Below, in pieces: positions 23,317 to 33,267 of a DNA stretch of 39,070 nucleotides (its first letter is position 1; each line of letters starts with the position of its first letter). Position numbers and translations under genes: made by a program. Source of the DNA: an uncultured Myxococcales bacterium (GTDB lineage Bacteria > Myxococcota_A > Bradymonadia > UBA7976 > UBA1532); the NCBI GenBank assembly GCA_903847385.1, contig CAINDO010000304.1:1-39070 (forward strand). Direction: 5' to 3'. The notes beneath the pieces were generated by a model. The model made no database searches, was not told where the DNA came from, and worked only from the letters and a program-made list of their open reading frames with translations.

Positions 23317-24531
23317 ATGACCGCCACACCCCCCGCCGCCGGCCCGTTCGGGCTCAATCGCGCGACCATCGCCGCGTTGGTGACCATCGGCGGCCTCGGC
23401 CTCGCCGAGCATCTGTGGCGCGGATTTCTGGGCCCGTACCTGTCCACCGTAACGCGCGGGCTCGGCCAGGCGGTGTGGGTGATGGCGGCGTTCTCGGCCG
23501 TGCTGAACCTGCTCGAAGCGCCGGCCTACATCGTGGGGGGCTCGGCTGCGCACCGTTGGGGGCCGCGGGTCACGCTGGCGATCGGCGCGCTGCCCCTCGT
23601 CGCGGGCATCACGATCTTTGCGCTGAGCCGATCGCCGGTGGCCGTCGTGCTCGCCGCGCTGCTGATCACGAACTGGGAGCCCCTGTCGCTGGCGGCGACG
23701 TTCGACATCGTGGGCGCCTCGGTGCCGAAGGCGAACCGGACGACCGCCTTCGCGCTGCAGAGCATCCAGAAGCGCCTGCCGCAGGTCATCGGGCCGCTGG
23801 TCGGCGGCGCCGTGTTCGGCCTCGGCTTCGGGCTGAACCTGGGCCTGGCGTTCGGGCTCACGGCGCTGGTCACGCTCGTGCAGTGGCGCCTGCTCGGCCG
23901 CATGAAACCCAAGGACGCCGCGCCCCAGGCCCCGATGGGCGAGGTCCTGCGCGCCATTCCGCCGGACCTGCGCCGTCTGTTGCTGGCCGAGATCGTGCTC
24001 CGCTGGAGCGACTGGTTCACCCGCGATCTGGCGGCGCTGTACGTCGTGGGGTACCTGGGCCGGGACGCCGGGGAGTGGGGGCTGTATCTCGCCCTGGGCG
24101 CGGTCGTCGCGCTCGCGACCTATGTGCCCGTGGGCCGGTGGGTCGACCGTTCGCCGAGCCCGCGGCCGTTCATCGGCCTGACGTTTTTCCTGTTCGCGCT
24201 GTTCCCGCTGAATCTGGCGCTGCTCCCGGCGAGCGGGCTGCCGGTGCCCGTGGCCCTCGCGATCACCTACGCGCTCAACGGTCTGCGCGAGATCGGCGAG
24301 CCCGCGCGCAAGGCGCTGATCACCGGGGGGTTCCCGCCCGAGGTCCGCGCCCGCGCCGTCGGCCTTTACTGGGGCCTGCGCTCGCTCGCGTTCTGGCCGG
24401 CGCCGCTGGTGGCGGCGGCGCTGTGGACCTGGATCGGGCCCGAGTGGACCTTCCTGGTGGGGGGCGCGCTGGGCATGCTGGCGACGGCCGCGTTCTCGCT
24501 CGGCGTGCGGATTCGCGCGCGCTCGGCGTGA
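23317..24531 (+). CDS. MFS-type transporter
   Basis: 404 residues from ATG 23317; an ATG at 23275 overlapping the MDR stop is also possible. About 11-12 hydrophobic segments in two halves, with a charged loop in the middle ('RMKPKDAAPQAPMG') and 'GRWVDRSPSPRPFIG' after a helix, the usual MFS loop. No substrate motif. The last 29 bp plus one base (24503-24532) recur exactly at 26078-26107. Confidence 0.8.
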   Translation: MTATPPAAGPFGLNRATIAALVTIGGLGLAEHLWRGFLGPYLSTVTRGLGQAVWVMAAFSAVLNLLEAPAYIVGGSAAHRWGPRVTLAIGALPLVAGITIFALSRSPVAVVLAALLITNWEPLSLAATFDIVGASVPKANRTTAFALQSIQKRLPQVIGPLVGGAVFGLGFGLNLGLAFGLTALVTLVQWRLLGRMKPKDAAPQAPMGEVLRAIPPDLRRLLLAEIVLRWSDWFTRDLAALYVVGYLGRDAGEWGLYLALGAVVALATYVPVGRWVDRSPSPRPFIGLTFFLFALFPLNLALLPASGLPVPVALAITYALNGLREIGEPARKALITGGFPPEVRARAVGLYWGLRSLAFWPAPLVAAALWTWIGPEWTFLVGGALGMLATAAFSLGVRIRARSA

Positions 24532-24532
24532 T
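24503..24532. repeat. 30-bp direct repeat, left copy
   Basis: Identical to 26078-26107. It contains the final codons and stop of the MFS gene. The two copies bracket the SRPBCC and ECF sigma genes. Confidence 0.9.
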
Positions 24533-24630
24533 TTTTCAAAAAAGCGACGAGGCCACCGCATCTTTTCGGCGGCCTGAAACGTGGTGGGTTCAGAAGCCGA
24601 CGACAGCCCACTGAAACCGGAGAAGAACCC

Positions 24631-25092
24631 ATGAACGCCGAGACCACCGCCACCCGCACCGAGCGCACCTTTCACCTCGAATACAGCGTCGCCGTCCCCG
24701 TCGCCGCCACCCCGGACACGCTGTGGCGCCACCTGACCGACCTGCCCGGCTTCAAGCGCTGGAACACCACGGTCTCGAGCATCTCGGGCGAGGTCGCCGT
24801 GGGCGCCCGCCTGCAGCTCGAGGTGCCGCTGGCCCCCGGGCGCACCTTCAAGCCCCGCGTGGCCGCCCTGGAGTCGGGCCGCCGCATGGTCTGGCGCGAC
24901 GGGCAGGCGCCGTTCTTCGTGGGTGAGCGGACGTTCACGCTGACGCCCCGCGAGGACGGCACGACCGAGTTCAAGATGGTCGAGACATTCCGGGGCGCCA
25001 TGCTGCCCCTGATCAAGCGGGCGTTGCCCGACTTCCGCGCCGCCTTCGACCAGTACGCCGCCGACCTGAAGCGCGCCGCCGAAGCGGCCTGA
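24631..25092 (+). CDS. SRPBCC-family (START-like) protein
   Basis: 153 residues from ATG 24631, with GGAG eleven bases upstream. 'VPVAATPDTLWRHLTDLPGFKRWNTTVSSISG' is the SRPBCC/polyketide-cyclase-like opening, and the C-terminal helix 'LPDFRAAFDQYAADLKRAAE' closes the hydrophobic cup. Binds a small hydrophobic ligand in relatives. It is followed after 45 bp by an ECF sigma gene in the same direction; a joint transcript or ECF control is likely. Confidence 0.85.
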   Translation: MNAETTATRTERTFHLEYSVAVPVAATPDTLWRHLTDLPGFKRWNTTVSSISGEVAVGARLQLEVPLAPGRTFKPRVAALESGRRMVWRDGQAPFFVGERTFTLTPREDGTTEFKMVETFRGAMLPLIKRALPDFRAAFDQYAADLKRAAEAA

Positions 25093-25137
25093 GCCGCGTC
25101 TGGCATCGCGGCCCACGATCGCATAGCGTCCGAACGC

Positions 25138-26037
25138 ATGACGACACACCCCGCCCCCCCGAAGCCGGACCTGGCCGCCGCGCGCGAACACTTCCTGAGC
25201 CTCGTCGAACAGATCCGGCCGGATCTGCATCGCTACGCCGCCCGCATCGTCGGCTCGGCCATCGACGGCGAGGACGTCGTTCAGGACACGCTGGCCAAGG
25301 CGTTCTACACCCTGAGCCAGTCGCCCGAGGTGCCGGCGCTGCGCCCCTGGCTGTTCCGCATCGCCCGGAACACCGCCATCGACCACCTGCGCCGCGCCGA
25401 GCGCCGCCTGGGCGAGGCCCTGCCCGACGAGGATGTGATGGCCGACGACGACTGCCCACCGGATCCCCTGGTCATGCACGCCGCGCTCTCGAGCTTCATG
25501 GTGCTGCCCGTGCGGCAGCGGAGCGCCGTGATCCTCAAGGACGTCCTCGGCGAGTCGCTGGAGGACATCGCCGCCCATCTGGAGACCAGCGTCGAGGCCG
25601 TGAAAGCGCTGCTCGTGCGCGGCCGCGAGCTTCTGAAGGCCCGCCTCGCCGCGGCCGAGGACACCCCGCCGGCGCGCCCCACGCCCGAGGCCCGCGCGTC
25701 TCTGCAACGGTACGTCTCGCTGTTCAACCGGCGGGACTGGACGGGCGTGCAGAGCATGCTGCTCGAGGAGTGTCGGCTCGACCTGGTGTCCAAGACGCAG
25801 CGCCAGGGCAAGGCCGTGGGCATGTACTTCGGCCGCTACGCCCAGGAGACGGGCCTCACGTTCAAGGTCGGCCGCTGTGAAGGCCGCGACGCCATCGGCG
25901 TCTTCCGCGAGGTCGAGGGCGCCGAGGCGCTGGCGTATGTCATCCTCGTCGAGTTCGAGGGCGACAAGGTCGCCTTCATCCGTGACTTCCGCTACGTCGA
26001 CTACCTCGCGCGGGAGCTGGTCTTCGAGGCGGTCTGA
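25138..26037 (+). CDS. ECF sigma factor with C-terminal SnoaL-like domain (ECF41/SigJ type)
   Basis: 299 residues. Sigma region 2 is about residues 20-85 ('[13 protein letters not shown]', '[18 protein letters not shown]') and region 4 about 120-165 ('[30 protein letters not shown]'). A tail of about 110 residues ('[23 protein letters not shown]' onward) has the NTF2/SnoaL look. In ECF41/SigJ-type sigmas this tail controls activity in place of a separate anti-sigma factor, and no anti-sigma gene is seen here. The likely target is the SRPBCC gene; ECF41 partners are often small oxidoreductases or cyclase-like proteins. Confidence 0.9.
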   Translation: MTTHPAPPKPDLAAAREHFLSLVEQIRPDLHRYAARIVGSAIDGEDVVQDTLAKAFYTLSQSPEVPALRPWLFRIARNTAIDHLRRAERRLGEALPDEDVMADDDCPPDPLVMHAALSSFMVLPVRQRSAVILKDVLGESLEDIAAHLETSVEAVKALLVRGRELLKARLAAAEDTPPARPTPEARASLQRYVSLFNRRDWTGVQSMLLEECRLDLVSKTQRQGKAVGMYFGRYAQETGLTFKVGRCEGRDAIGVFREVEGAEALAYVILVEFEGDKVAFIRDFRYVDYLARELVFEAV

Positions 26038-26077
26038 GGCCAAGGGCTCCACTTCGCCCACGTCGCGCTCGTCGTGC

Positions 26078-26107
26078 GCGTGCGGATTCGCGCGCGCTCG
26101 GCGTGAT
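26078..26107. repeat. 30-bp direct repeat, right copy
   Basis: Identical to 24503-24532. Here it lies outside any gene, 40 bp after the sigma-factor stop. Confidence 0.9.
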
Positions 26108-26156
26108 CCGGCGCGCGCGGCCTGCTACCGTCGTCGCCGAAGCGCGCGCCGCGGGG

Positions 26157-27239
26157 TCATTCCACCCGTGCGGTGCGCGCCCCGAGACGCCCGAACCCGG
26201 AAAGTGACCGCCCGATGCAGCTCCTCGCCCTCGCTCTCTTGCTCGCCGCCCCGCCCGCCGTGCCCGCCGCGCCCGCCTCGGGCCCCGCCGCGGCGCCGGC
26301 GTCCGCTCCGCTCAAGAAGGGCAAGCCCCTCGCCAAGCCGGTGGCTCCGGGGAGTGGGGCGGCCGCCCCGTCGGAGGCGCCCGCGTCGACGCCCGGCTCG
26401 CGCAACCTGTTCAACGTCGGCAAGGACGGCTGAGTTTTCACCGAGGGGGTCGGCGCCGCCCGGCCCGCCACGGCGTCCCACGCGAACACATGCGCCAGCA
26501 GCATGCCCAGCGTGAGGTCGGCGAAGTCCACCGTGAGCAGAATGCCCACGTGCATCGCGACGAGCGCGAAGAACACGGGTCGGCGGGCGGGCCGCCACAG
26601 CGCCAGGGGCAGCGAGAGCACCTCGAGCGCCAGCACGGCCCAGGTCGCCAGCGCCATGAGCTGCGGCGGCGCGTCGCGCAGCAGGAGCGACAGACCCTCG
26701 GGCCGCGCGAGCGGCAACTGCAACACATGGCCGAGCGCGCTGCCATCGAGCCAGCTCGGGGCGCCGAGTTTGTGCAGCCCGCTCGCGGTGTAGCCCGCGG
26801 CCAGGAGCAGCCAGCCGCCCTCGCGCAGCACGGCCGGCACGACGGGCACCCGCCCGGGGACGACGGCACACACGAGCAGCAGGAAACCCACGTAAGGCAG
26901 GCTCGGGTTGGCGATGAGCACGTTGCGGTGGAACAGACACGCCCAGCCGAACCAGAGCAGCGCCGCCACGGCCCGCCGGCCGAGGCCCGCCGTCAGCAAG
27001 AGACCCAGCGCGCCGAGCGCGGCACAGAAGGCCGTCGCCACGCCGGTCGTCTGCGCCTGCACCAGGAACAGCGGGTTCGGGAACACACCGAACGCCGGGT
27101 TCAGCGCCGGGTCCGGCAGCATGCCGCCCGGGCCGAAGAGCTCCTCGGCGTAGGGCACGAGGGCGAAGGCGTGGACGGCCACGTACAGGCCGAGCAGCAC
27201 GCGGAACACGGTGAATCGCAGGGTGGAGTCCGTCTTCAT
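26157..27239 (-). CDS. HTTM-domain (vitamin K-dependent-carboxylase-like) membrane protein
   Basis: 360 residues from ATG 27239. 'STLRFTVFRVLLGLYVAVHAFALVPYAEELFGPGGM' is split by helices and is the usual HTTM opening; several further helices follow, with 'YTASGLHKLGAPSWLDGSAL' and 'HVGILLTVDFADLT', ending about residue 268. The remaining tail (about 90 residues, Ala/Pro-rich) has no domain and lies over the opposite-strand small gene, so it may not be translated as read. The start overlaps the hydroxylase stop (ATGA), so the two proteins are coupled. Bacterial HTTM proteins have no agreed activity. Confidence 0.8.
   Translation of the reverse strand: MKTDSTLRFTVFRVLLGLYVAVHAFALVPYAEELFGPGGMLPDPALNPAFGVFPNPLFLVQAQTTGVATAFCAALGALGLLLTAGLGRRAVAALLWFGWACLFHRNVLIANPSLPYVGFLLLVCAVVPGRVPVVPAVLREGGWLLLAAGYTASGLHKLGAPSWLDGSALGHVLQLPLARPEGLSLLLRDAPPQLMALATWAVLALEVLSLPLALWRPARRPVFFALVAMHVGILLTVDFADLTLGMLLAHVFAWDAVAGRAAPTPSVKTQPSLPTLNRLREPGVDAGASDGAAAPLPGATGLARGLPFLSGADAGAAAGPEAGAAGTAGGAASKRARARSCIGRSLSGFGRLGARTARVE
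26215..26433 (+). CDS. Small exported Ala/Pro-rich protein
   Basis: 72 residues from ATG 26215 (GGAAAG about 12 bases upstream). A clear signal peptide 'MQLLALALLLAAPPAVPA' is followed by Ala/Pro/Ser and 'LKKGKPLAKP', ending 'NLFNVGKDG'. Third codon positions are almost all G or C. It lies antisense to the C-terminal tail of the HTTM gene's open frame. No family recognised. Confidence 0.5.
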   Translation: MQLLALALLLAAPPAVPAAPASGPAAAPASAPLKKGKPLAKPVAPGSGAAAPSEAPASTPGSRNLFNVGKDG

Positions 27240-28474
27240 CGAGCGCACTCCACGGCGAGCGTGTGTTCGTTGGGCGTCGGGGCGGTGTGTCCGTGCACGT
27301 GGATGTGTCCGCGCAGCACCGGCGACGACAGGCCGAGCGCTCGGGCGAAGGGGCCGCCCTCGCAGAGACCGTGGCGGAGCACGGCGTCCACCAGGCGGCG
27401 CTCGTTCGGACGGTCGAGCGCCGGGCCGTAGGAGAGCACCGCGCCGTAGGGGTTGCGGCGGTTGTAGGGGCCGCCGAGCGCGGCGGAGAGCGTCGGGGTC
27501 ACGGGCCCGGCGACCCGGGCGCCGTCGGCGGTGTCGACCTCGAAGTCGAACGTGGTCGCGAAGGTCTCGTAACCGCGGAACTGCGTGAACACGAAGGGCA
27601 GGGGCGCGGCCACGGTGAGCGCGCCCGCGCCGCGCAGGGCCTCGCTTCCGAGCGCGACGCCGGCGATCTGCGAGAAGCCGAGGCACAAGAGCAGCGTCGC
27701 GGGCGCGCGGCGCAGGAGCGTGCGCAGGCGGCGGGAGACGCTGGGGCTCGGCGCGTGCACGTCCACGGCGAGCAGCATGTCCAGCACGCGGTCCTCGCGG
27801 TCGGGGGTGAAGCCACAGACGACCGCCTCGGCGCGCGCCCGGTCCGGGTTCTCCAGCGTGCCGAAGAGCGCGTCCCACAGGGGCAGGTCGCCGTAGTTGC
27901 CGGCGTGGCGGCCCGTTTCGTGGTGGATGCGGTGCATCTCGGGCCGCTGAATGAACAGACCCAGCCAGCGCGGCGTGCGCACGTTCATGTGATAGAAATA
28001 CTCCGCCGCGGCGCACAGGAGCGTGTACAGGGCGGCGCCCTCGAAGCTCAGGCCGGCGACGCCGTAGGCCAGGGCGCTGCTCAGCAGGCCGTTGCACAGG
28101 AACTCGACCGGGTGTTTGTAGAACGAGGTCAGAGTCTCGATGCGGCGCGGGCTGTGATGCAGCTGATGACACCAGCGCCAGAAGAAGTCGCTCTCGTGCC
28201 GCAGGCGGTGCCACAGGTAGTAGACCAGCGTGCTGCCGAAGTAGGTGATCACGGCGCCGGCGAGGGGGCTCATCTGCGCGCCCAGGTCGAGCAGGCTGCG
28301 GGCGCGGAACAGATGATCCCAGGTGAGGCCGGCCAGCAGCACGACCCCGAGCTGCGCGGCGTTGGCGGCGACGACCCGGCCGAGGAACCCGGGCACGGCG
28401 GGCAGGGGGCGCGCCGGGAAGCGGCGCTCCAGGGCGATGCACACGAGACCGAGGGCGACGACGACGTAGAGCAT
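27236..28474 (-). CDS. Sterol-desaturase/fatty-acid-hydroxylase-family protein with extra C-terminal domain
   Basis: 412 residues from ATG 28474, with GGAG seven bases upstream. Di-iron histidine motifs are all present: H89-x3-H93, H103-x2-H106-H107, H162 ('YHMNV') and H181-x2-H184-H185. Four or so helices cover residues 1-160. After the catalytic core, at about residue 255, two more hydrophobic stretches lead to a soluble domain of about 110 residues ('FDFEVDTADGARVAGPVTP', 'LRGHIHVHG') that I do not recognise and that is not usual in the family. Expected to hydroxylate or desaturate a membrane lipid. Confidence 0.85.
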   Translation of the reverse strand: MLYVVVALGLVCIALERRFPARPLPAVPGFLGRVVAANAAQLGVVLLAGLTWDHLFRARSLLDLGAQMSPLAGAVITYFGSTLVYYLWHRLRHESDFFWRWCHQLHHSPRRIETLTSFYKHPVEFLCNGLLSSALAYGVAGLSFEGAALYTLLCAAAEYFYHMNVRTPRWLGLFIQRPEMHRIHHETGRHAGNYGDLPLWDALFGTLENPDRARAEAVVCGFTPDREDRVLDMLLAVDVHAPSPSVSRRLRTLLRRAPATLLLCLGFSQIAGVALGSEALRGAGALTVAAPLPFVFTQFRGYETFATTFDFEVDTADGARVAGPVTPTLSAALGGPYNRRNPYGAVLSYGPALDRPNERRLVDAVLRHGLCEGGPFARALGLSSPVLRGHIHVHGHTAPTPNEHTLAVECAR

Positions 28475-28610
28475 GGGTTTCTCCAGGTGAGGGATGGGCC
28501 GGAGAAGAGCACGGGGCGTGCCGGGGCATGTCCGCCGTGATTTCAACGGTTTACGGATGTCGTCGTGGTGCACGTGTTCATTCGATGCGCAGTCGATGTA
28601 CATTCCATGT

Positions 28611-30152
<1,542 letters not shown>

Positions 30153-30162
30153 CGCCACGGAC

Positions 30163-31026
30163 TCAGAAGACCCCCGCCACCCCGATCATCTGACCATCAC
30201 TCGCCAGCGTCGCCGACCCTGTCCCCGTGCCCGTGCCCGCGCTGCCCTTGCCGCCGCGAGACACATGGTGCAGATGCGGCACGAGCACACCCACCGCGGC
30301 GCCCACCGCCGCGCCGGTCAGCACGTCCGTGGGGAAGTGTTTGCCGGCGCGCATGCGCTCGGCGGCGACGAAGCCGGTCAGGGCGAGGCCGCCCGCCAGG
30401 GTGAACGCGCCGCGGCCGCCGCCGTCGTCCTCGCGGAAGGCCATGTAGGTGGCCGTGGCGGACAGGGCGGCGGTGGTGGCCGTGTGTCCCGAGAAGAAGC
30501 TCAGATAGGCGTCGTCGTCCGTCGGCGAGCAGGAGAGCCCCTCGCGGTAGCGGCGCTCGGGCTGGTAACTGCAAGGCCGCGGCCGCTGGACGGTCTGTTT
30601 GACGATCTCGGTCAGGGCCGCGGTGGTCAGGGCGCTCTCGGCGTAGATGGTGAACTTCACGGCGCCGGAGCGCCAGCCATCGTGTTTGCCGCTGATGGCC
30701 GAGTCCACGGTGGCGAAGGCGACGGCCATCATGGCGCCGATGTCCGAGGAGCGCATGGCGTCGTCGTGGGTGCCCCAGCCGACGACGGGCGCGTCGAGGG
30801 CCCACAGATCGCTGCGCTCGCCGTCCGTGTGCGGGTGGTTGACGATGTGTTTCAGGCCGTTCATGATGCCGAGGTCGAGGGCGATCAGGCCGAAGTCCCA
30901 GGCGGGGATGATGTGAAACGGGGTCTCGGGGCCGCCCTCGACGGGATCGGTGAGGACTCCGGCGGCGGCGGGGACCGAGTGACACAGAGACATCGCGGCC
31001 AGCAGGCCGGTGAAGACGACTCTCAT
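30163..31026 (-). CDS. PAP2-family phosphatase
   Basis: 287 residues with a signal peptide (about residues 1-22). The three PAP2 motifs are present: K143-x6-R150-P151; S179-G-H181 in 'SFFSGHTATT'; and R224-x5-H230-x3-D234 in 'RMRAGKHFPTDV'. Four to five helices; the C-terminal Gly-rich stretch 'GTGTGTG' is low-complexity. Dephosphorylates lipids such as isoprenyl pyrophosphates or phosphatidate in relatives; this substrate is unknown. The ATG overlaps the GMC gene stop (ATGA), so it is the third gene of that operon. Confidence 0.9.
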   Translation of the reverse strand: MRVVFTGLLAAMSLCHSVPAAAGVLTDPVEGGPETPFHIIPAWDFGLIALDLGIMNGLKHIVNHPHTDGERSDLWALDAPVVGWGTHDDAMRSSDIGAMMAVAFATVDSAISGKHDGWRSGAVKFTIYAESALTTAALTEIVKQTVQRPRPCSYQPERRYREGLSCSPTDDDAYLSFFSGHTATTAALSATATYMAFREDDGGGRGAFTLAGGLALTGFVAAERMRAGKHFPTDVLTGAAVGAAVGVLVPHLHHVSRGGKGSAGTGTGTGSATLASDGQMIGVAGVF

Positions 31027-32588
31027 CCGCGCAACATCTCCTCGGCGATGTAACTGGACATCGCGTACACGGTCATCTGGGGGTTCACGAGAATCGACGT
31101 CGGGAACAGACTGGCGTCGGCGACGTACAGATCGCGCGCGCCGAAGACCTGCCCGCGGGGGTTCACGATGCCCCGGTCCGGGGAGACGGCCATGCGGCAC
31201 GTGCCCTGCGGGTGGTAGGAGATCATGCGGACGGTCGAGGGGCCCAGATTCAGACCCGCGAGCACGGCGTCGACGTCCTCGGCGCGGTCGATGTGGGTCT
31301 CGGCGTAGGTCGGCAGATACACGCGCCGAGCCCCGGCGGCGAAGAAGACCTGCGCCGCGGCCTTCATGCCGGCGCGCAGCTTCTCGCGATCCTCGGGCAC
31401 CAGGCGGTAGTGGATCTCTTTGTCCCGGCCGTTCCAGGCGATGTGGCCGACGTTCTCGTCGTGAATCAGCGCGGCCGTCGCGGCGAAGTGCGCGTAGCGC
31501 GTCATGGCATCGACATAGCCGGCGCCCAGGCCCGGCAGCATGACCGACAGGATGTCCGGCGCGGACATGCCGCCCTCGAGCAGGAACCCGCCCTTTTCGG
31601 GGTGCTCGAAGGCGTCGACGTAGCTGCCCACGGTGGCGCCGCGCCAGCCGTAGATGGGCTCGGGCATCTCGGCCATGACGAGCGCCGAGGGGTGCAGCGC
31701 CAGGTTGGCGCCCAGGGCCCGCGAGGGGTTCGGCAGCTCGCTGTTCATCAGCAGGATGGGCGTCTGGATGGGACCGGCCGAGAGCACGTAGCGCTCGGCC
31801 TCCACGTGCACGCGGCCCAGGGACTCGCCCGTGAGCGGGTCGATGACAGCCGCATCCAGGCCCGTGGCGCGGCCCTGCGTGAGGCGAACCCGGGTCACGC
31901 GGGTGTCCGCGAACAGACGCGCGCCGTGCGCCACGGCCCAGGGCAGGTAGGTGACCAGCATCGACTGTTTGCGGTCCGAGGCGCAGCCGTGGAAACAGAA
32001 GCCCGTGAGCGCGCAGTCCTTGGTGTTGCGCGACAGCGGCTTGTGCGACCAGCCGAGTTTCTCGGCGCCGGCCATGAGCACACGGGCGTTGCTGCTCAGC
32101 TCGTGGGGGCCGTTCTCGTGCACGGACAGCCGCTTCTCCACCCGCGCGAACAGCTCGTGGAGCCGCCCGTGCTCCAGGTTCGTCAGGCCGTGGGTCGTCT
32201 GCCAGACCTTCAACACATGGTCGGGGATGCGGAAACAGACCGCGCCGTTGATCACGGTGGAGCCGCCCACGCAGCGGCCCTGCAGCACCATGATGTCCGC
32301 GTCCATGTTGAGCTGCGCGCCGCTGTCCTGGAACAGCTTGTCGAACATGTCGACGGCGATCTCGCTGAACTGCGTCGAGGGCACGTAGCGACCGGCCTCG
32401 AGCACGACGACGGACTTGCCGGCCTTGGCCATCTCATAGGCCATCACCGCGCCGCCCGCGCCGGAGCCCACGATGGCGACGTCGGCCTTGATCGTCAGGT
32501 CGCGATGGCCGGCGGCCCGGAAGGCGGCGGCGTCCATCACCGGCAGCGGGGCCTGGGGGGCGAGCGGGGTCGGGGCAGTCGTCGCCAC
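31023..32588 (-). CDS. GMC-family FAD oxidoreductase
   Basis: 521 residues from a GTG start, three bases after the preceding gene's stop. FAD motif G41-S-G-A-G45-G; 'LQGRCVGGSTVINGAVCFRIP' is the GMC signature. The catalytic pair at the end is H459 ('SYHPQGTCRM') and N502 ('ILVNPQMT'). No signal peptide on this subunit. Its neighbours suggest it travels with the Tat protein as in gluconate 2-dehydrogenase-like complexes, where the small subunit carries the export signal. Substrate could be an alcohol, sterol or sugar; not predictable from here. Confidence 0.9.
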   Translation of the reverse strand: MATTAPTPLAPQAPLPVMDAAAFRAAGHRDLTIKADVAIVGSGAGGAVMAYEMAKAGKSVVVLEAGRYVPSTQFSEIAVDMFDKLFQDSGAQLNMDADIMVLQGRCVGGSTVINGAVCFRIPDHVLKVWQTTHGLTNLEHGRLHELFARVEKRLSVHENGPHELSSNARVLMAGAEKLGWSHKPLSRNTKDCALTGFCFHGCASDRKQSMLVTYLPWAVAHGARLFADTRVTRVRLTQGRATGLDAAVIDPLTGESLGRVHVEAERYVLSAGPIQTPILLMNSELPNPSRALGANLALHPSALVMAEMPEPIYGWRGATVGSYVDAFEHPEKGGFLLEGGMSAPDILSVMLPGLGAGYVDAMTRYAHFAATAALIHDENVGHIAWNGRDKEIHYRLVPEDREKLRAGMKAAAQVFFAAGARRVYLPTYAETHIDRAEDVDAVLAGLNLGPSTVRMISYHPQGTCRMAVSPDRGIVNPRGQVFGARDLYVADASLFPTSILVNPQMTVYAMSSYIAEEMLRG

Positions 32589-32591
32589 GCG

Positions 32592-33179
32592 TCAGACCTC
32601 GGGCAGGGGCTGGTTGCCCAGCCGGGGGATGGCGCGGGGGCCGGTGATCGGGCCGTCGTACTGCAGCGGCGCCCAGGTGCCCGGGTCGCCGAAGTAGCCC
32701 AGCGCCACGAGCTGCTTCACGGCGCCGAAGGCCGCGCGCTGCAAAGCGCCGCCCTCGGACCAGGCGACGAGCCACGCGTGCAGATCGGCGTCGTCCAGGT
32801 TGGCGGCGCGGGTCAGGCGGCCGCCGAGCACGACGGCGCCGTGATCCAGCGCGAACAGGGCCTGCCGCAAGAGCGCGCGGGCCTCGCGGGGCAGGCGGGC
32901 GGCCTGGCGGTCGATGTTGTGGAGGACGTCGATGCGATCGAGGGGCACGAGCGCGGTGCCCGCGACGGGCAGGAACACCGGGATCACGCGCATGAACAGA
33001 CGCGCCTCGCCCCGGGTCAGGGTGCGCAGATCGCCCGGCACGGCGTCCGTGCGCCAGGGCACGCAGGCGCGCAGACCCAGCAGGCCGAGGAGCCCCGCGG
33101 CGCCGACACCCACGAGCACACCCCGGCGCGAGGGCCGGCCGGTGCCGGAATCGCTGGGGGCGCTGTTCGGCGGCGACAT
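32592..33179 (-). CDS. Tat-signal protein, gluconate 2-dehydrogenase subunit 3-like
   Basis: 195 residues from ATG 33179; a longer frame to 33269 has no suitable site. The signal 'SRRGVLVGVGAAGLLGLLGL' carries the twin arginine. The mature part is helical with 'RVIPVFLPVAGTALVPLDR', 'LPREARALLRQALFALDHGA' and 'FGAVKQLVALGYFGDPGTW', which fits the small subunit of GMC-type dehydrogenases. First gene of the operon with the GMC and PAP2 genes; probably chaperones and exports the GMC subunit. Confidence 0.8.
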   Translation of the reverse strand: MSPPNSAPSDSGTGRPSRRGVLVGVGAAGLLGLLGLRACVPWRTDAVPGDLRTLTRGEARLFMRVIPVFLPVAGTALVPLDRIDVLHNIDRQAARLPREARALLRQALFALDHGAVVLGGRLTRAANLDDADLHAWLVAWSEGGALQRAAFGAVKQLVALGYFGDPGTWAPLQYDGPITGPRAIPRLGNQPLPEV

Positions 33180-33232
33180 GGCGCGACCGTATGCCCGAAC
33201 GCCCGGCCGGTCAATGCGCCGCGCGACGCCCC

Positions 33233-33261
33233 TTGACACCCATCCGGGCCTGGGGCAATCC
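33233..33261 (+). promoter_or_regulatory. Putative leaderless promoter of tyrS
   Basis: TTGACA at 33233-33238, a 17-bp spacer, then CAATCC at 33256-33261. Six bases separate it from the ATG at 33268, so transcription would start at the initiation codon. No ribosome-binding site precedes the ATG. The -35 is consensus, the -10 is weak. Confidence 0.5.
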
Positions 33262-33267
33262 CGCGGC

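Noticed and set aside
24550..24575. Hairpin as terminator after the MFS gene
   Set aside because: AGGCCACCG/CGGCGGCCT can pair (one mismatch), but no T-tract follows in the plus direction. It may affect the SRPBCC leader instead.
24575..24604. ECF-type promoter before the SRPBCC gene
   Set aside because: TGAAAC, 17 bases and CGACGA have plausible spacing but do not match the ECF41 consensus well enough to call.
23194..26061. 955-codon open frame on the minus strand
   Set aside because: Antisense to the MFS, SRPBCC and sigma genes, all of which have clear family motifs. The product is Arg/Gly/Ala-rich without motifs.
31212..33236. 674-codon open frame on the plus strand
   Set aside because: Antisense to the GMC oxidoreductase and Tat genes, which carry complete signatures.
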